In this document: in pieces, positions 24,768-33,733 of the stretch
Layout: each line of letters starts with the position of its first letter
Numbering within the stretch: the stretch's first letter is position 1
DNA from: Alphaproteobacteria bacterium
Lineage (GTDB): Bacteria; Pseudomonadota; Alphaproteobacteria; Geminicoccales; Geminicoccaceae
Direction: 5' to 3'
Length of the DNA stretch: 60,405 nt
Assembly (NCBI GenBank): GCA_026982705.1
Contig: JALSGP010000022.1
Location: forward strand, 1 to 60,405
Made by a program: the position numbers and the translations under genes
Notes under the pieces: model-generated
Databases searched by the model: none
What the model saw: the letters and a program-made list of their open reading frames with translations, nothing else
What the model was told of the DNA's origin: nothing

Positions 24768-26477
24768 TCATTTCTCGGGCAGGGTGAAGGTCACGAGCCA
24801 GCCCTGGTCGTTGGCCATGCTCTCGTACGGTTCGCCCCAGAGATCGGGGAACAGATCGCCCACCAGCGATCCCCAGCCCACCGCCACGGTGATGTACTGC
24901 TTGCCGTCGACGGCATAGCTGATGATGCCGCCGTTGTGACCGAGGCCGTTGTTGTGGGTCCACAGCAGCGCGCCGGTGCGGGCGTCGTAGGCGCGCAGCA
25001 CGCCGCGCGGATCCGGCACGAACAGCAGATTGCCGCCGGTGGACAGGAGGCTCGCCAGCGGCGGTTCGGGGAAGTCGATCCGCCAGGCGAGTTCACCCGT
25101 GATGGGATCGCGGGCGTCCACGTGACCGTAGGCGCGACCGCCCTTGGGATGGGCCATGGTGAAGTTGGCGCCGATGTTGAGCTGGGCCATGGGTTCGAGA
25201 ATGGGCTGGGTCTTGACGATCTCGAGGTCCATGCACCATTCGTTGCCGACCTTGTAGTAGAGACCCGTCTTGGGATTGTAGGTTCCGGAGTTCCACGAGA
25301 TACCGCCCGCGATGGCCGGACAGAGATTCTCGTGCTTGCCTTCGCGCATGTCGCGGCGGCCGACGAGGTTCCCCTTCTCGTCCACGCCCTCGATGAAGTT
25401 GATATGATCCACCAGTCGCCAGGCACGGATGAAATTCAGCATCTCGTCATAGACGTAGACGAATCCGCCCTTGTTGGGATGGACGATGTAGACCTTGCCG
25501 TCGCGCTCGATGCGGACGAACTCGCCCACGGCACTGTCGAAATCCCATGCGTCGTGAGGGAGCTCCTGGAAGTAGGTGATCAGTTCTCCGGTATCGGGAT
25601 CGAGCCCGATCACCGAGCTGGTGTAGAGATTGGTGCCCGGCCGGGGTCCTTCCGTCATCCAGTCCGGTCCGGCCCAGTCGTAGAGCGGTGCCGGATTGCC
25701 GGTCCCCCAGTAGACGATGTCCCGGTCCGGATTGTAGGTGCCGGGCATCCAGCCGCCACCGCCGCCCGTGCGCCAGGACTCGCGGCCCCAGGTCTTCTTG
25801 GCCTCCTCGGTGCCGGCCACCGTGTAGAAGCGCCACACCTCCCTGCCGGTGGCGGCGTCGACGCCGAAGATGGGGCCCCGCCACGGCCACTCGCCGCCCT
25901 GGGCGCCGATGATGACCTTGTCCTTGACCACCAGCGGGGCACCGGTGAAGCCGACGGTGAGCTTTTCCGAATCGATCAGCTTGGTGTCCCATACCGGTGT
26001 GCCGGTCTCCATGTCGAGGGCGATGAGCCGTCCGTCGACGGTTCCGACGAACACCTTGCCGTGGCCGAGGGCGACACCGCGATTGTAGGGAGAGTGGGTC
26101 TGCTGGGCGATCAGATCCTCGTTGAGCTCGGGGAAGTAGGACCAGATCACCTCGCCGGTGGCGGCATCCAGTGCGAAGACACGGCTGTAGGAACCGGAAT
26201 AGTACATCACTCCGTCCGCCACCAGGGGCGTCGACTGCAGCCCCCGGGTGGCGCGTCCCGGCGTGTGCATCCAGGCGACCTTGAGGTCCCGAACGTTCTC
26301 GGTGTTGATCTGGTCGAGCGGACTGTAGCGCCAGCTCTTGTAGCTGCGGTTGTAGGTGAGCCAGTTGTTGGGATCCTTGTCGGCGTTCTCGATCCGGGTG
26401 GGATCGAGGGCCGTCGCCGGCATCGCCAGCATCGGACCCGCAAGCACGGCGCCCGCGAGAAGCAGAGAGCGTCTCAT
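24768..26477 (-). CDS. xoxF: PQQ-dependent, probably lanthanide-dependent alcohol/methanol dehydrogenase
   Basis: A 569-residue protein from ATG 26477 (GGGAGG eight bases upstream) with a signal peptide to about residue 24. It is a beta-propeller quinoprotein with repeated tryptophan docking motifs such as LDAATGEVIW and LDMETGTPVW. Metal-site residues E196 (GGEWPWRG), N261 (GTGNPAPL) and the catalytic D312 are present, and D314 follows in WDFDS: the extra D-x-D aspartate marks lanthanide enzymes. The adjacent cysteine pair found in most methanol dehydrogenases (ACCD-type motif before NRG) is replaced by IAQQTHSPYNRG. First gene of xoxFGJ. It oxidises methanol or other short alcohols. Confidence 0.9.
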   Translation of the reverse strand: MRRSLLLAGAVLAGPMLAMPATALDPTRIENADKDPNNWLTYNRSYKSWRYSPLDQINTENVRDLKVAWMHTPGRATRGLQSTPLVADGVMYYSGSYSRVFALDAATGEVIWSYFPELNEDLIAQQTHSPYNRGVALGHGKVFVGTVDGRLIALDMETGTPVWDTKLIDSEKLTVGFTGAPLVVKDKVIIGAQGGEWPWRGPIFGVDAATGREVWRFYTVAGTEEAKKTWGRESWRTGGGGGWMPGTYNPDRDIVYWGTGNPAPLYDWAGPDWMTEGPRPGTNLYTSSVIGLDPDTGELITYFQELPHDAWDFDSAVGEFVRIERDGKVYIVHPNKGGFVYVYDEMLNFIRAWRLVDHINFIEGVDEKGNLVGRRDMREGKHENLCPAIAGGISWNSGTYNPKTGLYYKVGNEWCMDLEIVKTQPILEPMAQLNIGANFTMAHPKGGRAYGHVDARDPITGELAWRIDFPEPPLASLLSTGGNLLFVPDPRGVLRAYDARTGALLWTHNNGLGHNGGIISYAVDGKQYITVAVGWGSLVGDLFPDLWGEPYESMANDQGWLVTFTLPEK

Positions 26478-26605
26478 GCGGAAAGCCTCCCCTCCGTTGC
26501 CGTGGTGCCGCGGCCCTCGCCGCGGCCGCGGCCACCCGCACGATCGCGCGGATGGCGCGCGCCTCCCCTCGATCATCGAGGCTACCACATCCTTCCGGCG
26601 AGGAA

Positions 26606-26647
26606 AAGCGGAGGGGCGGCGCGGATTCCGGCGCCGCCCCTCCGCTT
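26606..26647 (-). terminator. Strong terminator after the 26.7-28.8 kb chemoreceptor
   Basis: On the minus strand a 17-bp stem (AAGCGGAGGGGCGGCGC / GCGCCGCCCCTCCGCTT) with an 8-base loop is followed by TTCC. It lies 12 bases after the chemoreceptor stop and separates it from xoxF. Confidence 0.85.
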
Positions 26648-26659
26648 CCCGATCCGCCC

Positions 26660-28771
26660 TCAGGCGGCGCGCAGGGCCGCCACCACCTCGCGGACGCGAT
26701 CGCGCAGCTCGCGGGCGCGCGCGCTCACCTCGCCGGCCAGGGCACGCACCGAGCCCGCCGCCCGGGCCGCACCCTCGGCATTGGTGCCGATGTCGCGGAT
26801 GGTCGCGAGCTGCTCCTCCACCGCCGCCGCCACGGTCCCGCTCATGTCGCGGAGGTCGCGGGTGACGGTCCGTACCGTGTCCACCGCCTCCACCGTGCGC
26901 CCGCTGGTCTCGCGGATGGCGCGGATGCGGCCGGTGATGGTGTCGGTGGCCCGGGCCGTCTGTTCCGCCAGCGATTTGACCTCGCTCGCCACCACCGCGA
27001 AACCGCGGCCGGCCTCGCCGGCCCGTGCCGCCTCGATGGTGGCGTTGAGGGCCAGCAGATGGGTCCGCTCGGCGATGTCGGCGATCAGCGTCACCACCTC
27101 GTCGATCTCGGCGATGGTGGCGTCGAGTTCGCGCATCATGGCCACCGAACGTTCACCGCCTTCCGCCGCCGTGGCGCCGATGTGCCGCGCCCGCTCCATC
27201 TCCTCGGCGATCTGACGGGACGCCTTCTCCAGCTCCTGGCAGGCGATGGCCACCTCGTCCACGCGTCCGGCGTCGTCCCCTTTCTCGTCGCGGCGCGAGA
27301 GCTCGCGGGCCCGTTCGCCCAGCTCCGCCGCCATGCCGGCGAAGGCGTCGGCGAGTCTCCCCACCTCCTGCTCCAAACGGGCGGCGATCTCGGCGCGGGC
27401 CCGCCGTTTCTCCTCCTCGGCCCGGGCCTCGGCCGCCCGCCGCTCCGCTTCCAGGGCGCGGGCCTCGGCGGTGCGATCGCGGAAGGTGGCGAGGGCCCGC
27501 CCCATGTCGGCCAGCTCGTCCCGGCCGCGGGCGGGAATGTCCACCTCCAGCCGCCCCTCCGCCACCGCCACGGTGGCGGCGTGGAGGGCGGCGAGACGAC
27601 GCGCCAGGGAACGGCGGACATAGAACCAGCCGAGATTGCCGGCCACCGCCAGGGTCAGCACCACCGCGCCCACCAGGAGCCACAGCCCCTGCCGGGCATG
27701 GTCGGTGCTGGCGACGAGCGTCTCCTCCAGCCGACGGCGGGCTTCGGCCGTCCGCCGCTCCACCACGGCCACCACCTCGCGGGCCAGCTCTTCGGCCCGC
27801 CGCGCCTCCTCGGCGAGGGTCGCCCGCCGCTGCAGGAGGGCCCGCTTGAGGGCGGGAATGCCCTCTTCCCCCGTGCCGGCGGCCATCAGCGCCCGGACGT
27901 CCGCCTCGATCGTTCCGCGGATCTCGCCGGGCAGTCCCGCGAGGCCCTGTTCCACCGTCTCGCGTACGGCCTGGAGCCGCTCCTCCAGGGGGCCGAGGAG
28001 CGCCGGATCCTCGACGGCGGCGATGGCGTCCAGCAGATTGCGCAGACGATCCAACCCGTTGGTCAGTCGCACCAACGAGGCGAGAGCCTCGTACCGCCCG
28101 GAGAGATCTCCCAGGACGGGATCGGTCCGCTCTCCGGGTTCGGGCAAGGTGCCGGTCCGGAGGATGCGCGCCATCTCACTCAGGTGCTCGTCCGCCTCGT
28201 CGAGGGCGAGGACGAAGTCGAACTCGGCGGAATCCAGGGGATCGGCCAGGAGGTCGCGCAGATTCTCCTGGCGCGCGCGCATGGCCTCGATCGCTTCCCG
28301 CAGCCGCGCGCGCGTCCCGAGATGGGCCCGTTTGTGGGCGGTGAGACTCCGGAACAGCGCGTCGAGGGCGCCCGTGGTCCCGGCGAAGGCCTCGCGCTCG
28401 GCACGGGGCAAGCCGTCGAGGAGTCCCGCCAGCCGCCGGCGCCGCGTCTCGTAGTCCTCCACCAGAGAGTCGACCCGCGCCCGTCGCTCCGCCGTCACCA
28501 GCACCGGCGCGAGGGCCGCCAGTTCGCGGACCCGGCGTCCGGCCTCCACGAGCTCCAGTGTTCGCGGAACCGTCTCGCGTCCAAGGGTGGCGAGGGCCCG
28601 ATCCAGGGTGGCGAAGACGTAGAGGCCCGCGGCGCCGGTCAGGGCCGCCAGCAGGAACACCGCGAGGAAGGCGAGCTGGAGACGGGCGGTGACCCCGAGG
28701 CGCCGCCGCCCGTCGGCGCCGCCGTCCCGCCGGTCCCCGCGGGGCGCGAACATGGGGCGTCGCGCGAACAC
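26660..28771 (-). CDS. Membrane methyl-accepting chemotaxis protein with large periplasmic helical domain
   Basis: A 703-residue receptor from GTG 28769-28771 with GAGGAGG seven bases upstream. TM1 is at about 31-53 and TM2 at about 360-384, enclosing a ~300-residue helical periplasmic domain. HAMP follows, then signalling helices with the tip [20 protein letters not shown] at about 572-591. The gene lies 12 bases after a binding-protein gene, so the receptor may read the loaded binding protein as in Tar/Tsr-type systems. No che genes are nearby. Confidence 0.93.
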   Translation of the reverse strand: MFARRPMFAPRGDRRDGGADGRRRLGVTARLQLAFLAVFLLAALTGAAGLYVFATLDRALATLGRETVPRTLELVEAGRRVRELAALAPVLVTAERRARVDSLVEDYETRRRRLAGLLDGLPRAEREAFAGTTGALDALFRSLTAHKRAHLGTRARLREAIEAMRARQENLRDLLADPLDSAEFDFVLALDEADEHLSEMARILRTGTLPEPGERTDPVLGDLSGRYEALASLVRLTNGLDRLRNLLDAIAAVEDPALLGPLEERLQAVRETVEQGLAGLPGEIRGTIEADVRALMAAGTGEEGIPALKRALLQRRATLAEEARRAEELAREVVAVVERRTAEARRRLEETLVASTDHARQGLWLLVGAVVLTLAVAGNLGWFYVRRSLARRLAALHAATVAVAEGRLEVDIPARGRDELADMGRALATFRDRTAEARALEAERRAAEARAEEEKRRARAEIAARLEQEVGRLADAFAGMAAELGERARELSRRDEKGDDAGRVDEVAIACQELEKASRQIAEEMERARHIGATAAEGGERSVAMMRELDATIAEIDEVVTLIADIAERTHLLALNATIEAARAGEAGRGFAVVASEVKSLAEQTARATDTITGRIRAIRETSGRTVEAVDTVRTVTRDLRDMSGTVAAAVEEQLATIRDIGTNAEGAARAAGSVRALAGEVSARARELRDRVREVVAALRAA

Positions 28772-28783
28772 GGCCCCGCCTCC

Positions 28784-29950
28784 TCAGCCCGCCGCCCGGA
28801 GCAGGGGGCGTACGCCGCCGCGGCCGTCGAGCTCGGTCAGGAACACCAGATCCATGCCCTGATTGTCGCCGGCACCGTAGGTGAGGGTCACTCCGCCCAG
28901 ATCGAAGGGGCCGCCTTCGTAGATGGCCTTCAGGAAGCGTGCGCGATCGAGCGCCCGCCCCGCCCGCCGCAGGGCCTCCACCACCAGTCGCCCGGCCATG
29001 TAGCCCTCGAGGGACACGAAGCCGGGCTCGCCCCCGTCGAAGCGGGCGAGCGCCCGGTGATAGGCGGCCACCAGGGGCACCGAGGTGTCTTCCGGGAAGG
29101 GGACCACCTGACTCACGACCACGCCCTTCCCCGCCGCGCCCAGGGCCTCCGTCAGCGCCCGCGTGCCCACGAAGGAGACGTTGGCGAACTCCGCCTCGAG
29201 GCCGATGCGGCGGGCGAGGCGGATGAATTCGGCGCAGGGGGCATAGGCGCCGATCATGATCACCGCCTGCGGCCGGCTGCGGCGGACGGCGACGAGACCG
29301 CGCTTGACCCGCAGCGTGTTGCGCTCGTAGGTCCCCTCGCCGGCGATGCTCGTGCCGCGGCGCTCGAGCGCCCGCCGCACCCCTTCGCGGCCGGCGCGGC
29401 CGTAGGAATCGTCCTGATAGAAGACGGCGATCCGCGTATACCCTTTGCCGCGGACGAAATGATCCACCAGCGTCTCGGTCTCCTGGAAGTAGGAAGCGCG
29501 CACGTTCACCACCTCGCGGCGGAACGGTTCCCGCAGCAGCTGGGCGCCGGTGAAGGGGGCCAGGAACGGCACGCCCGCCTCCACCGCGAGGGGCACGACG
29601 GCCTTGGACGTGGGAGTCCCCACCTCGCCCACGAGGGCGAAGACCCCGTCCCTCTCGATCAGTCGGCGGGTGTTGGCGATGGCCTTCTCCGGCTCGTAGC
29701 CGTCGTCGTAACTCACCAGCTCGAGACGTCGACCGTGCACGCCGCCCTCGGCGTTGGCCTCGGCGAAGGCGAGCTCGAGGCCCGCCTTCATGCCCCTCCC
29801 GAGGGCCCGCGCCGGCCCCTCGAGGGCACAGGACTGACCGAAGAGCACGCGGGCATCGTCGACCCCCGGCACGCCGGCCCGCGCCGGCAGGACGGTGGTC
29901 AGAACCGTGGCGGTGGACGCGAGGAGGAAATGGCGGCGGTGGAGTCGCAT
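28784..29950 (-). CDS. Periplasmic branched-chain-amino-acid-type binding protein
   Basis: A 388-residue protein from ATG 29950 with GGAGGT upstream. The leader MRLHRRHFLLASTATVLTTV carries a twin-arginine-like motif. The fold is the type 1 LivJ family: ARVLFGQSCALEGPARALG, the ELAFAEANAEGGVHGRRLEL region, FALVGEVGTPTSKAVVPLA and FYQDDSYGRAGREGV. No ABC permease or ATPase gene is linked; instead the next gene, 12 bases on, is a chemoreceptor, suggesting a sensory rather than transport role. The ligand is not known; small amides and amino acids are typical of the family. Confidence 0.88.
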   Translation of the reverse strand: MRLHRRHFLLASTATVLTTVLPARAGVPGVDDARVLFGQSCALEGPARALGRGMKAGLELAFAEANAEGGVHGRRLELVSYDDGYEPEKAIANTRRLIERDGVFALVGEVGTPTSKAVVPLAVEAGVPFLAPFTGAQLLREPFRREVVNVRASYFQETETLVDHFVRGKGYTRIAVFYQDDSYGRAGREGVRRALERRGTSIAGEGTYERNTLRVKRGLVAVRRSRPQAVIMIGAYAPCAEFIRLARRIGLEAEFANVSFVGTRALTEALGAAGKGVVVSQVVPFPEDTSVPLVAAYHRALARFDGGEPGFVSLEGYMAGRLVVEALRRAGRALDRARFLKAIYEGGPFDLGGVTLTYGAGDNQGMDLVFLTELDGRGGVRPLLRAAG

Positions 29951-30097
29951 GACGACCTCCGTCGAGGGTTCGGCCGTCACCAGAGTGACAGCCGAATCCC
30001 AACATCCGGTTAACGCATGATCCGCCCCGCCGGCCGCGTTCCGATGGTCTCGCCGTTCTCCCCGCCTATGTTGGAGGCGATCCGCGGGAGGGAGTCG

Positions 30098-30865
30098 ATG
30101 CCACGCACACGGTGGGTTGCGATCCTGACGGTCTGGCTGGCGACCGTCCCCGTCGTCGCGACGGCGGGCGAACCCTTCGACGCCGCCGAGGAGACCCGCA
30201 TCCGCGAACTGGTGCGCGAGACGCTGCGGGAGAATCCGGAGATCGTGCTGGAAGCGCTGCAGATCCTGCGGGAGCGGCAGCGGCGCGCCGAGGCGGAGGC
30301 GCGCCGGCAGGCGGTGGTGGATCAGCGCGAGCGGCTGCTGGCCGATCCCGATTCCCCGGTGGGAGGCAATCCGAAGGGCGACGTGACCATCGTCGAGTTC
30401 TTCGACTATCGCTGTCCCTACTGCCGGGCGGCCTTCCCCATGGTGCGCGAGCTCCTCGAGCGCGACGGCAACGTCCGTTTCGTCTACAAGGAATGGCCCA
30501 TCCTCGGCCCCGACTCCGACTTCGCCGCCCGCATCGCCCTCGCCGTCCACCGCACCGCCCCCGATCGCTACGAGGCCTTCCACGCCCGTATGTACGAGAG
30601 CGAGCGGGTGGACCGCGAGACGGTCCTCGCGGTGGTGGCGGAGCTCGGGCTCGATCCGGTGGAGATCGAACGGCGCGCCCTGGAGGATCCGGCCATCGAG
30701 GCGGAGATCCGGGAGGTGGCGGAGCTGGCCGACAGCCTCGGCATCTCCGGGACTCCCGCCTTCGTGGTGGGGGACCATCTGATCCCGGGACTGCCCGAGG
30801 CGGGAATGCTGGAACGGCTGGTGGAGACGGTGCGTCGACGGCGTACGGGAGGAGAGGAAGGATGA
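30098..30865 (+). CDS. DsbA-family thiol-disulfide oxidoreductase
   Basis: A 255-residue protein from ATG 30098 with GGAGGGAG upstream. A signal peptide (about 1-23) leads to an N-terminal helical segment and a thioredoxin-fold domain with active site C106-P-Y-C109 in FFDYRCPYCRAAF. The cis-proline loop is SGTPAFVVG. This layout matches the BdbD/Com1-like group. It likely oxidises or isomerises cysteines of exported proteins. It overlaps the DUF411 gene by 4 bases (ATGA), so they are co-translated. Confidence 0.92.
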   Translation: MPRTRWVAILTVWLATVPVVATAGEPFDAAEETRIRELVRETLRENPEIVLEALQILRERQRRAEAEARRQAVVDQRERLLADPDSPVGGNPKGDVTIVEFFDYRCPYCRAAFPMVRELLERDGNVRFVYKEWPILGPDSDFAARIALAVHRTAPDRYEAFHARMYESERVDRETVLAVVAELGLDPVEIERRALEDPAIEAEIREVAELADSLGISGTPAFVVGDHLIPGLPEAGMLERLVETVRRRRTGGEEG

Positions 30866-31329
30866 TCCGGATCACGCGACGGATCCTGCTGACGGCGGGC
30901 CTGCCGGTGCTGGTCGGGCTCGCGGGTACGGGACGGACGGCGCCGTCCGAAGTGGTCCTCTACAAGAATCCCTGGTGCGGCTGCTGCGAGGGGTGGGCGC
31001 GCCACATGGAGGCGGCCGGCTTCACCGTCCGGCGCGAGAACGTGGAGGATCTCGCCCCGGTCAAGCGCATGGCCGGCGTCCCCGCCCCCCTCGAGGCCTG
31101 CCACACCGCCCTGGTGGACGGCTATGTGGTGGAGGGGCACGTCCCGGCGGCGGCGGTGCGGCGGCTGCTGGAGGCGCGACCCGACGCCCTCGGCATCGCC
31201 GCCCCGGGGATGCCGCCGGGCTCGCCCGGCATGCCGGCGCCGGAGCCCGCCACCTACACCGTCTATCTCTTCCGCACCGGCGGGGTTTCCCCCTTCGCCC
31301 GCTTCCGCGGGACGGTGCCGCTGGACTGA
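30862..31329 (+). CDS. DUF411 metal-binding protein
   Basis: A 155-residue protein from ATG 30862 overlapping the DsbA stop. It has a signal peptide (about 1-26), and the DUF411 cysteine motif is KNPWCGCCEGWARHM (C39, C41, C42) followed by MAGVPAPLEACHTALVDGYVVEGHVPA. DUF411 proteins are linked to copper and are often exported. Pairing with a disulfide oxidoreductase suggests metal and thiol handling in the periplasm. The 3' end overlaps the ion-channel gene on the other strand by 67 bases. Confidence 0.87.
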   Translation: MIRITRRILLTAGLPVLVGLAGTGRTAPSEVVLYKNPWCGCCEGWARHMEAAGFTVRRENVEDLAPVKRMAGVPAPLEACHTALVDGYVVEGHVPAAAVRRLLEARPDALGIAAPGMPPGSPGMPAPEPATYTVYLFRTGGVSPFARFRGTVPLD

Positions 31330-32282
31330 TCCGGGGCGGGATCCGCCGGACCGCGCTCCGTCCGCGGATCCGGGTCCCGCACGGAGCGGCACCGGCGCAG
31401 GACCTCCACCAGATCCGCCGCCGCGCTCTCGGCCGGGAGGCCGAGTTCCAGCCGGATCTCCTCCAGCCGCTCCGCCTCCTCGGGGGTGAGGCGACCGTCG
31501 GCGAGCGCCAGCTCCAGCAGCCGGCGGTAGGCGCGACGGCGCACCCGCAGCTGTTCGACGAAGCCGGCGGCGAGGATGGCGGTGGGGATGGAGAAGAGCG
31601 CGATGCCCAAGAGGCTCGTGAGTCCGGCGAACAGACGCCCGCCGGTGGTGACGGGGACCACGTCGCCATAGCCCACGGTGGTGACCGTCACCACCGCCCA
31701 CCACAGCGCCCGGGCCACGGTCCCGAAGTGTTCGGGCTGCACCTCGGCCTCGAACAGATGGATGCCGGTGGCGGCCAGCACCAGCACCACCAGCACCAGG
31801 GTGAAGGCGGCGAAGAGCGCCTCCGCTTCGGCCCGCAGCACCCGCGTCAGCAGCTCCAGCGAGCCGGCGAAATGGGTGAGGGCCAGCACCCGCAGCAGAC
31901 GAAGGATGCGCAGGCTGCGCAGGTCCACGCCGAACAGCCACAGCACGCCCGGCAGGATCGCCAGCAGATCCACGAGGGCTCCCGGCGTGAGGGCGTAGCG
32001 CAGCCGCGGGAAGCGACGGCCGGCGAAGCGCGGGTCCTCCACGCACACCCACAGCCGCAGCGCGTATTCGCCGGCGAAGAGGACCGTCACCAGCCCCTCC
32101 ACCAGCGGCACCCACATCACGGCGGCATGGCCGTCGCCGTAGGTCTCTTCCACCATCACCCCGAGGACGGCGGCGAGGGTGACCCCCACCAGCAGCATCC
32201 GGGCCAGTCGTTCGCCCGCCCGCAGCACCGGCCAGGGTGCCTCCAGGGCACGATGGATGCGAAAGCGCAGACGTCCGTTCAC
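31263..32282 (-). CDS. Voltage-gated-type potassium channel protein
   Basis: A 339-residue protein from GTG 32280-32282 with GGGGGAG upstream. There are six membrane segments, and the voltage-sensor helix is LRSLRILRLLRVLAL with Arg at every third position (R122, R125, R128, R131). The pore filter is TVGYGD at 202-207. The cytoplasmic tail (about 235-339) is helical, then low complexity, and its last ~20 residues lie antisense to the DUF411 gene. It conducts potassium; gating by voltage is likely from the S4-type helix. Confidence 0.92.
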   Translation of the reverse strand: MNGRLRFRIHRALEAPWPVLRAGERLARMLLVGVTLAAVLGVMVEETYGDGHAAVMWVPLVEGLVTVLFAGEYALRLWVCVEDPRFAGRRFPRLRYALTPGALVDLLAILPGVLWLFGVDLRSLRILRLLRVLALTHFAGSLELLTRVLRAEAEALFAAFTLVLVVLVLAATGIHLFEAEVQPEHFGTVARALWWAVVTVTTVGYGDVVPVTTGGRLFAGLTSLLGIALFSIPTAILAAGFVEQLRVRRRAYRRLLELALADGRLTPEEAERLEEIRLELGLPAESAAADLVEVLRRCRSVRDPDPRTERGPADPAPDQSSGTVPRKRAKGETPPVRKR

Positions 32283-32386
32283 CGTCGCTCCCCCGCTCCC
32301 CGCCCCGCCCCTTGTGCGCACGGCGGGGCATCCCATCTGGCACGGCCGTGATCCCACATCCACGGACGACGGGAAACGGTCCGCCC

Positions 32387-32929
32387 ATGTTCACCGGCCT
32401 CGAGAGTCTGCTGTGGCGTGCCCGCCTCTTCGTGCTGGCGGCGGTGGTCGCCAGTCTGGTGATGACGTCGGCGCTGCTGGCGGTGGCCCTCGCCGACACC
32501 TGGGTGCTGGTGCGCGAGGCCTGGCACTACGTGGCCGGATCCGGCACCGGCGCGGCCGAGGAGGTGCGCGGTCTGGTGGTGGCCCACGCCGTGCGCGCCA
32601 TCGACGGCTTCCTGCTGGCCACCGTCACCTTCCTCTTCGGGATCGGTCTCTACGATCTCTTCGTCCGCCGCATCCGCGCCATCCGCGAGGACGGCCGCCA
32701 TTCACGCGTGCTCGAGATCCGCAGCCTCGATCAGCTCAAGTCCAAGCTCGGCAAGGTGCTGGTGCTGATCCTGGTGGTGAAGCTGTTCGAGCAGACCCTC
32801 GCGCTCCGCATCGGCGCCGCCCTGGACGTGCTGGTGATCGGTGCCGGCGTGCTGCTGATGGCCGTGGCCCTCTATGTCTCCCACGCCGAGGGCAAGCGTT
32901 CCTTCACCCATCACGCCGAGGAGGAATGA
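32387..32929 (+). CDS. YqhA-family (UPF0114) membrane protein
   Basis: A 180-residue protein from ATG 32387 with a weak upstream site (GGGAAA). There are three or four membrane segments: about 11-33, 68-90, 124-143 and 145-166. Conserved YqhA motifs are LLATVTFLFGIGLYDLFV and SLDQLKSKLGKVLVLILVVKLFE. The family has no settled role. It ends in a terminator shared with the peroxiredoxin gene. Confidence 0.85.
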   Translation: MFTGLESLLWRARLFVLAAVVASLVMTSALLAVALADTWVLVREAWHYVAGSGTGAAEEVRGLVVAHAVRAIDGFLLATVTFLFGIGLYDLFVRRIRAIREDGRHSRVLEIRSLDQLKSKLGKVLVLILVVKLFEQTLALRIGAALDVLVIGAGVLLMAVALYVSHAEGKRSFTHHAEEE

Positions 32930-32931
32930 CG

Positions 32932-32955
32932 GCGGGCGCCCGATCGGGCGCCCGC
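32932..32955. terminator. Bidirectional terminator between yqhA and peroxiredoxin
   Basis: GCGGGCGCCCGA and TCGGGCGCCCGC are perfect complements with TT after the + strand arm. It lies between two convergent stops. Confidence 0.75.
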
Positions 32956-32985
32956 TTCCGGACTTCCCGCCGGCGGTGCGGTCGC

Positions 32986-33588
32986 TCAGGACCCGAGCGC
33001 CTCGGCCACGTGGCCGGCGATGGCGATGTCGGGCCGCAGCACCCGGGCGCCGGGCTTCCAACCCGCCGGACAGGCGGCGCCGGGATGGGCGCGCACGTAC
33101 TGGAAGGCCTCGAGCTGGCGCAGCGTCTCCTCGGCGTTGCGTCCCACGTCGTACCAGGTCACCTCCATGGCCCGCAGATGACCGTCGGGATCCACGACGA
33201 AGGTGCCCCGCAGGGCGGTGCCGTCCTCCTCGTTGTAGATGCCGAGCCGGCGGGCGAGAGCGCCGGTGTGATCTGCGGCGAGGGGAAAGGTCACGTCCCG
33301 CAGCAGCTTCTCCGTCTCCAGCCACGCCTTGTGGGTGAAGACGGTGTCGGTGGACACCCCCACCAGCTCGGCGCCGAGCTCGCGGAAGCGGGCGTAGAGA
33401 CGGCCGTAGTCGGCCAGTTCGGTGGGACAGACGAAGGTGAAGTCGGCCGGATAGTAGACCATCACCACCCATTTCCCGGCCTCGATCAGCGATCGCAGCC
33501 CCAGCGTCCCATCCCGCTTCTCCGCCGGGAAATAGGTGGGCAGCTCGAAGTCGGGAAACCGGTCGCCGACACGCACCATCTCGCTCAT
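32986..33588 (-). CDS. Typical 2-Cys peroxiredoxin (AhpC-like)
   Basis: A 200-residue protein from ATG 33588. The peroxidatic cysteine is C54 in DFTFVCPTELADYG and the resolving one C173 in GAACPAGWKPG. RGTFVVDPDGHLRA and the C-terminal fold match AhpC1-type enzymes. It reduces hydrogen peroxide and organic peroxides with a thiol donor. No AhpD or AhpF is adjacent, so reduction must come from another system. Its own promoter is expected in the ~145-base gap before the next gene. Confidence 0.92.
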   Translation of the reverse strand: MSEMVRVGDRFPDFELPTYFPAEKRDGTLGLRSLIEAGKWVVMVYYPADFTFVCPTELADYGRLYARFRELGAELVGVSTDTVFTHKAWLETEKLLRDVTFPLAADHTGALARRLGIYNEEDGTALRGTFVVDPDGHLRAMEVTWYDVGRNAEETLRQLEAFQYVRAHPGAACPAGWKPGARVLRPDIAIAGHVAEALGS

Positions 33589-33733
33589 TCCGTCTTCGTC
33601 CCTCGTTGCGGTCTTCGCGCGAATCGTCCGCTCCGACGGCCTCCCCGTCGGCGCTCCCCATCTGCGGGGACTTTCCGGCGGACACAAGTCCGGTCACCCG
33701 TGGCGGGTGGTCGCGGATTGGAACCGTTCCACT

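Noticed and set aside
24684-27215. A long + strand frame antisense to xoxF and the chemoreceptor
   Set aside because: No motif or ribosome site; the minus strand has secure genes there.
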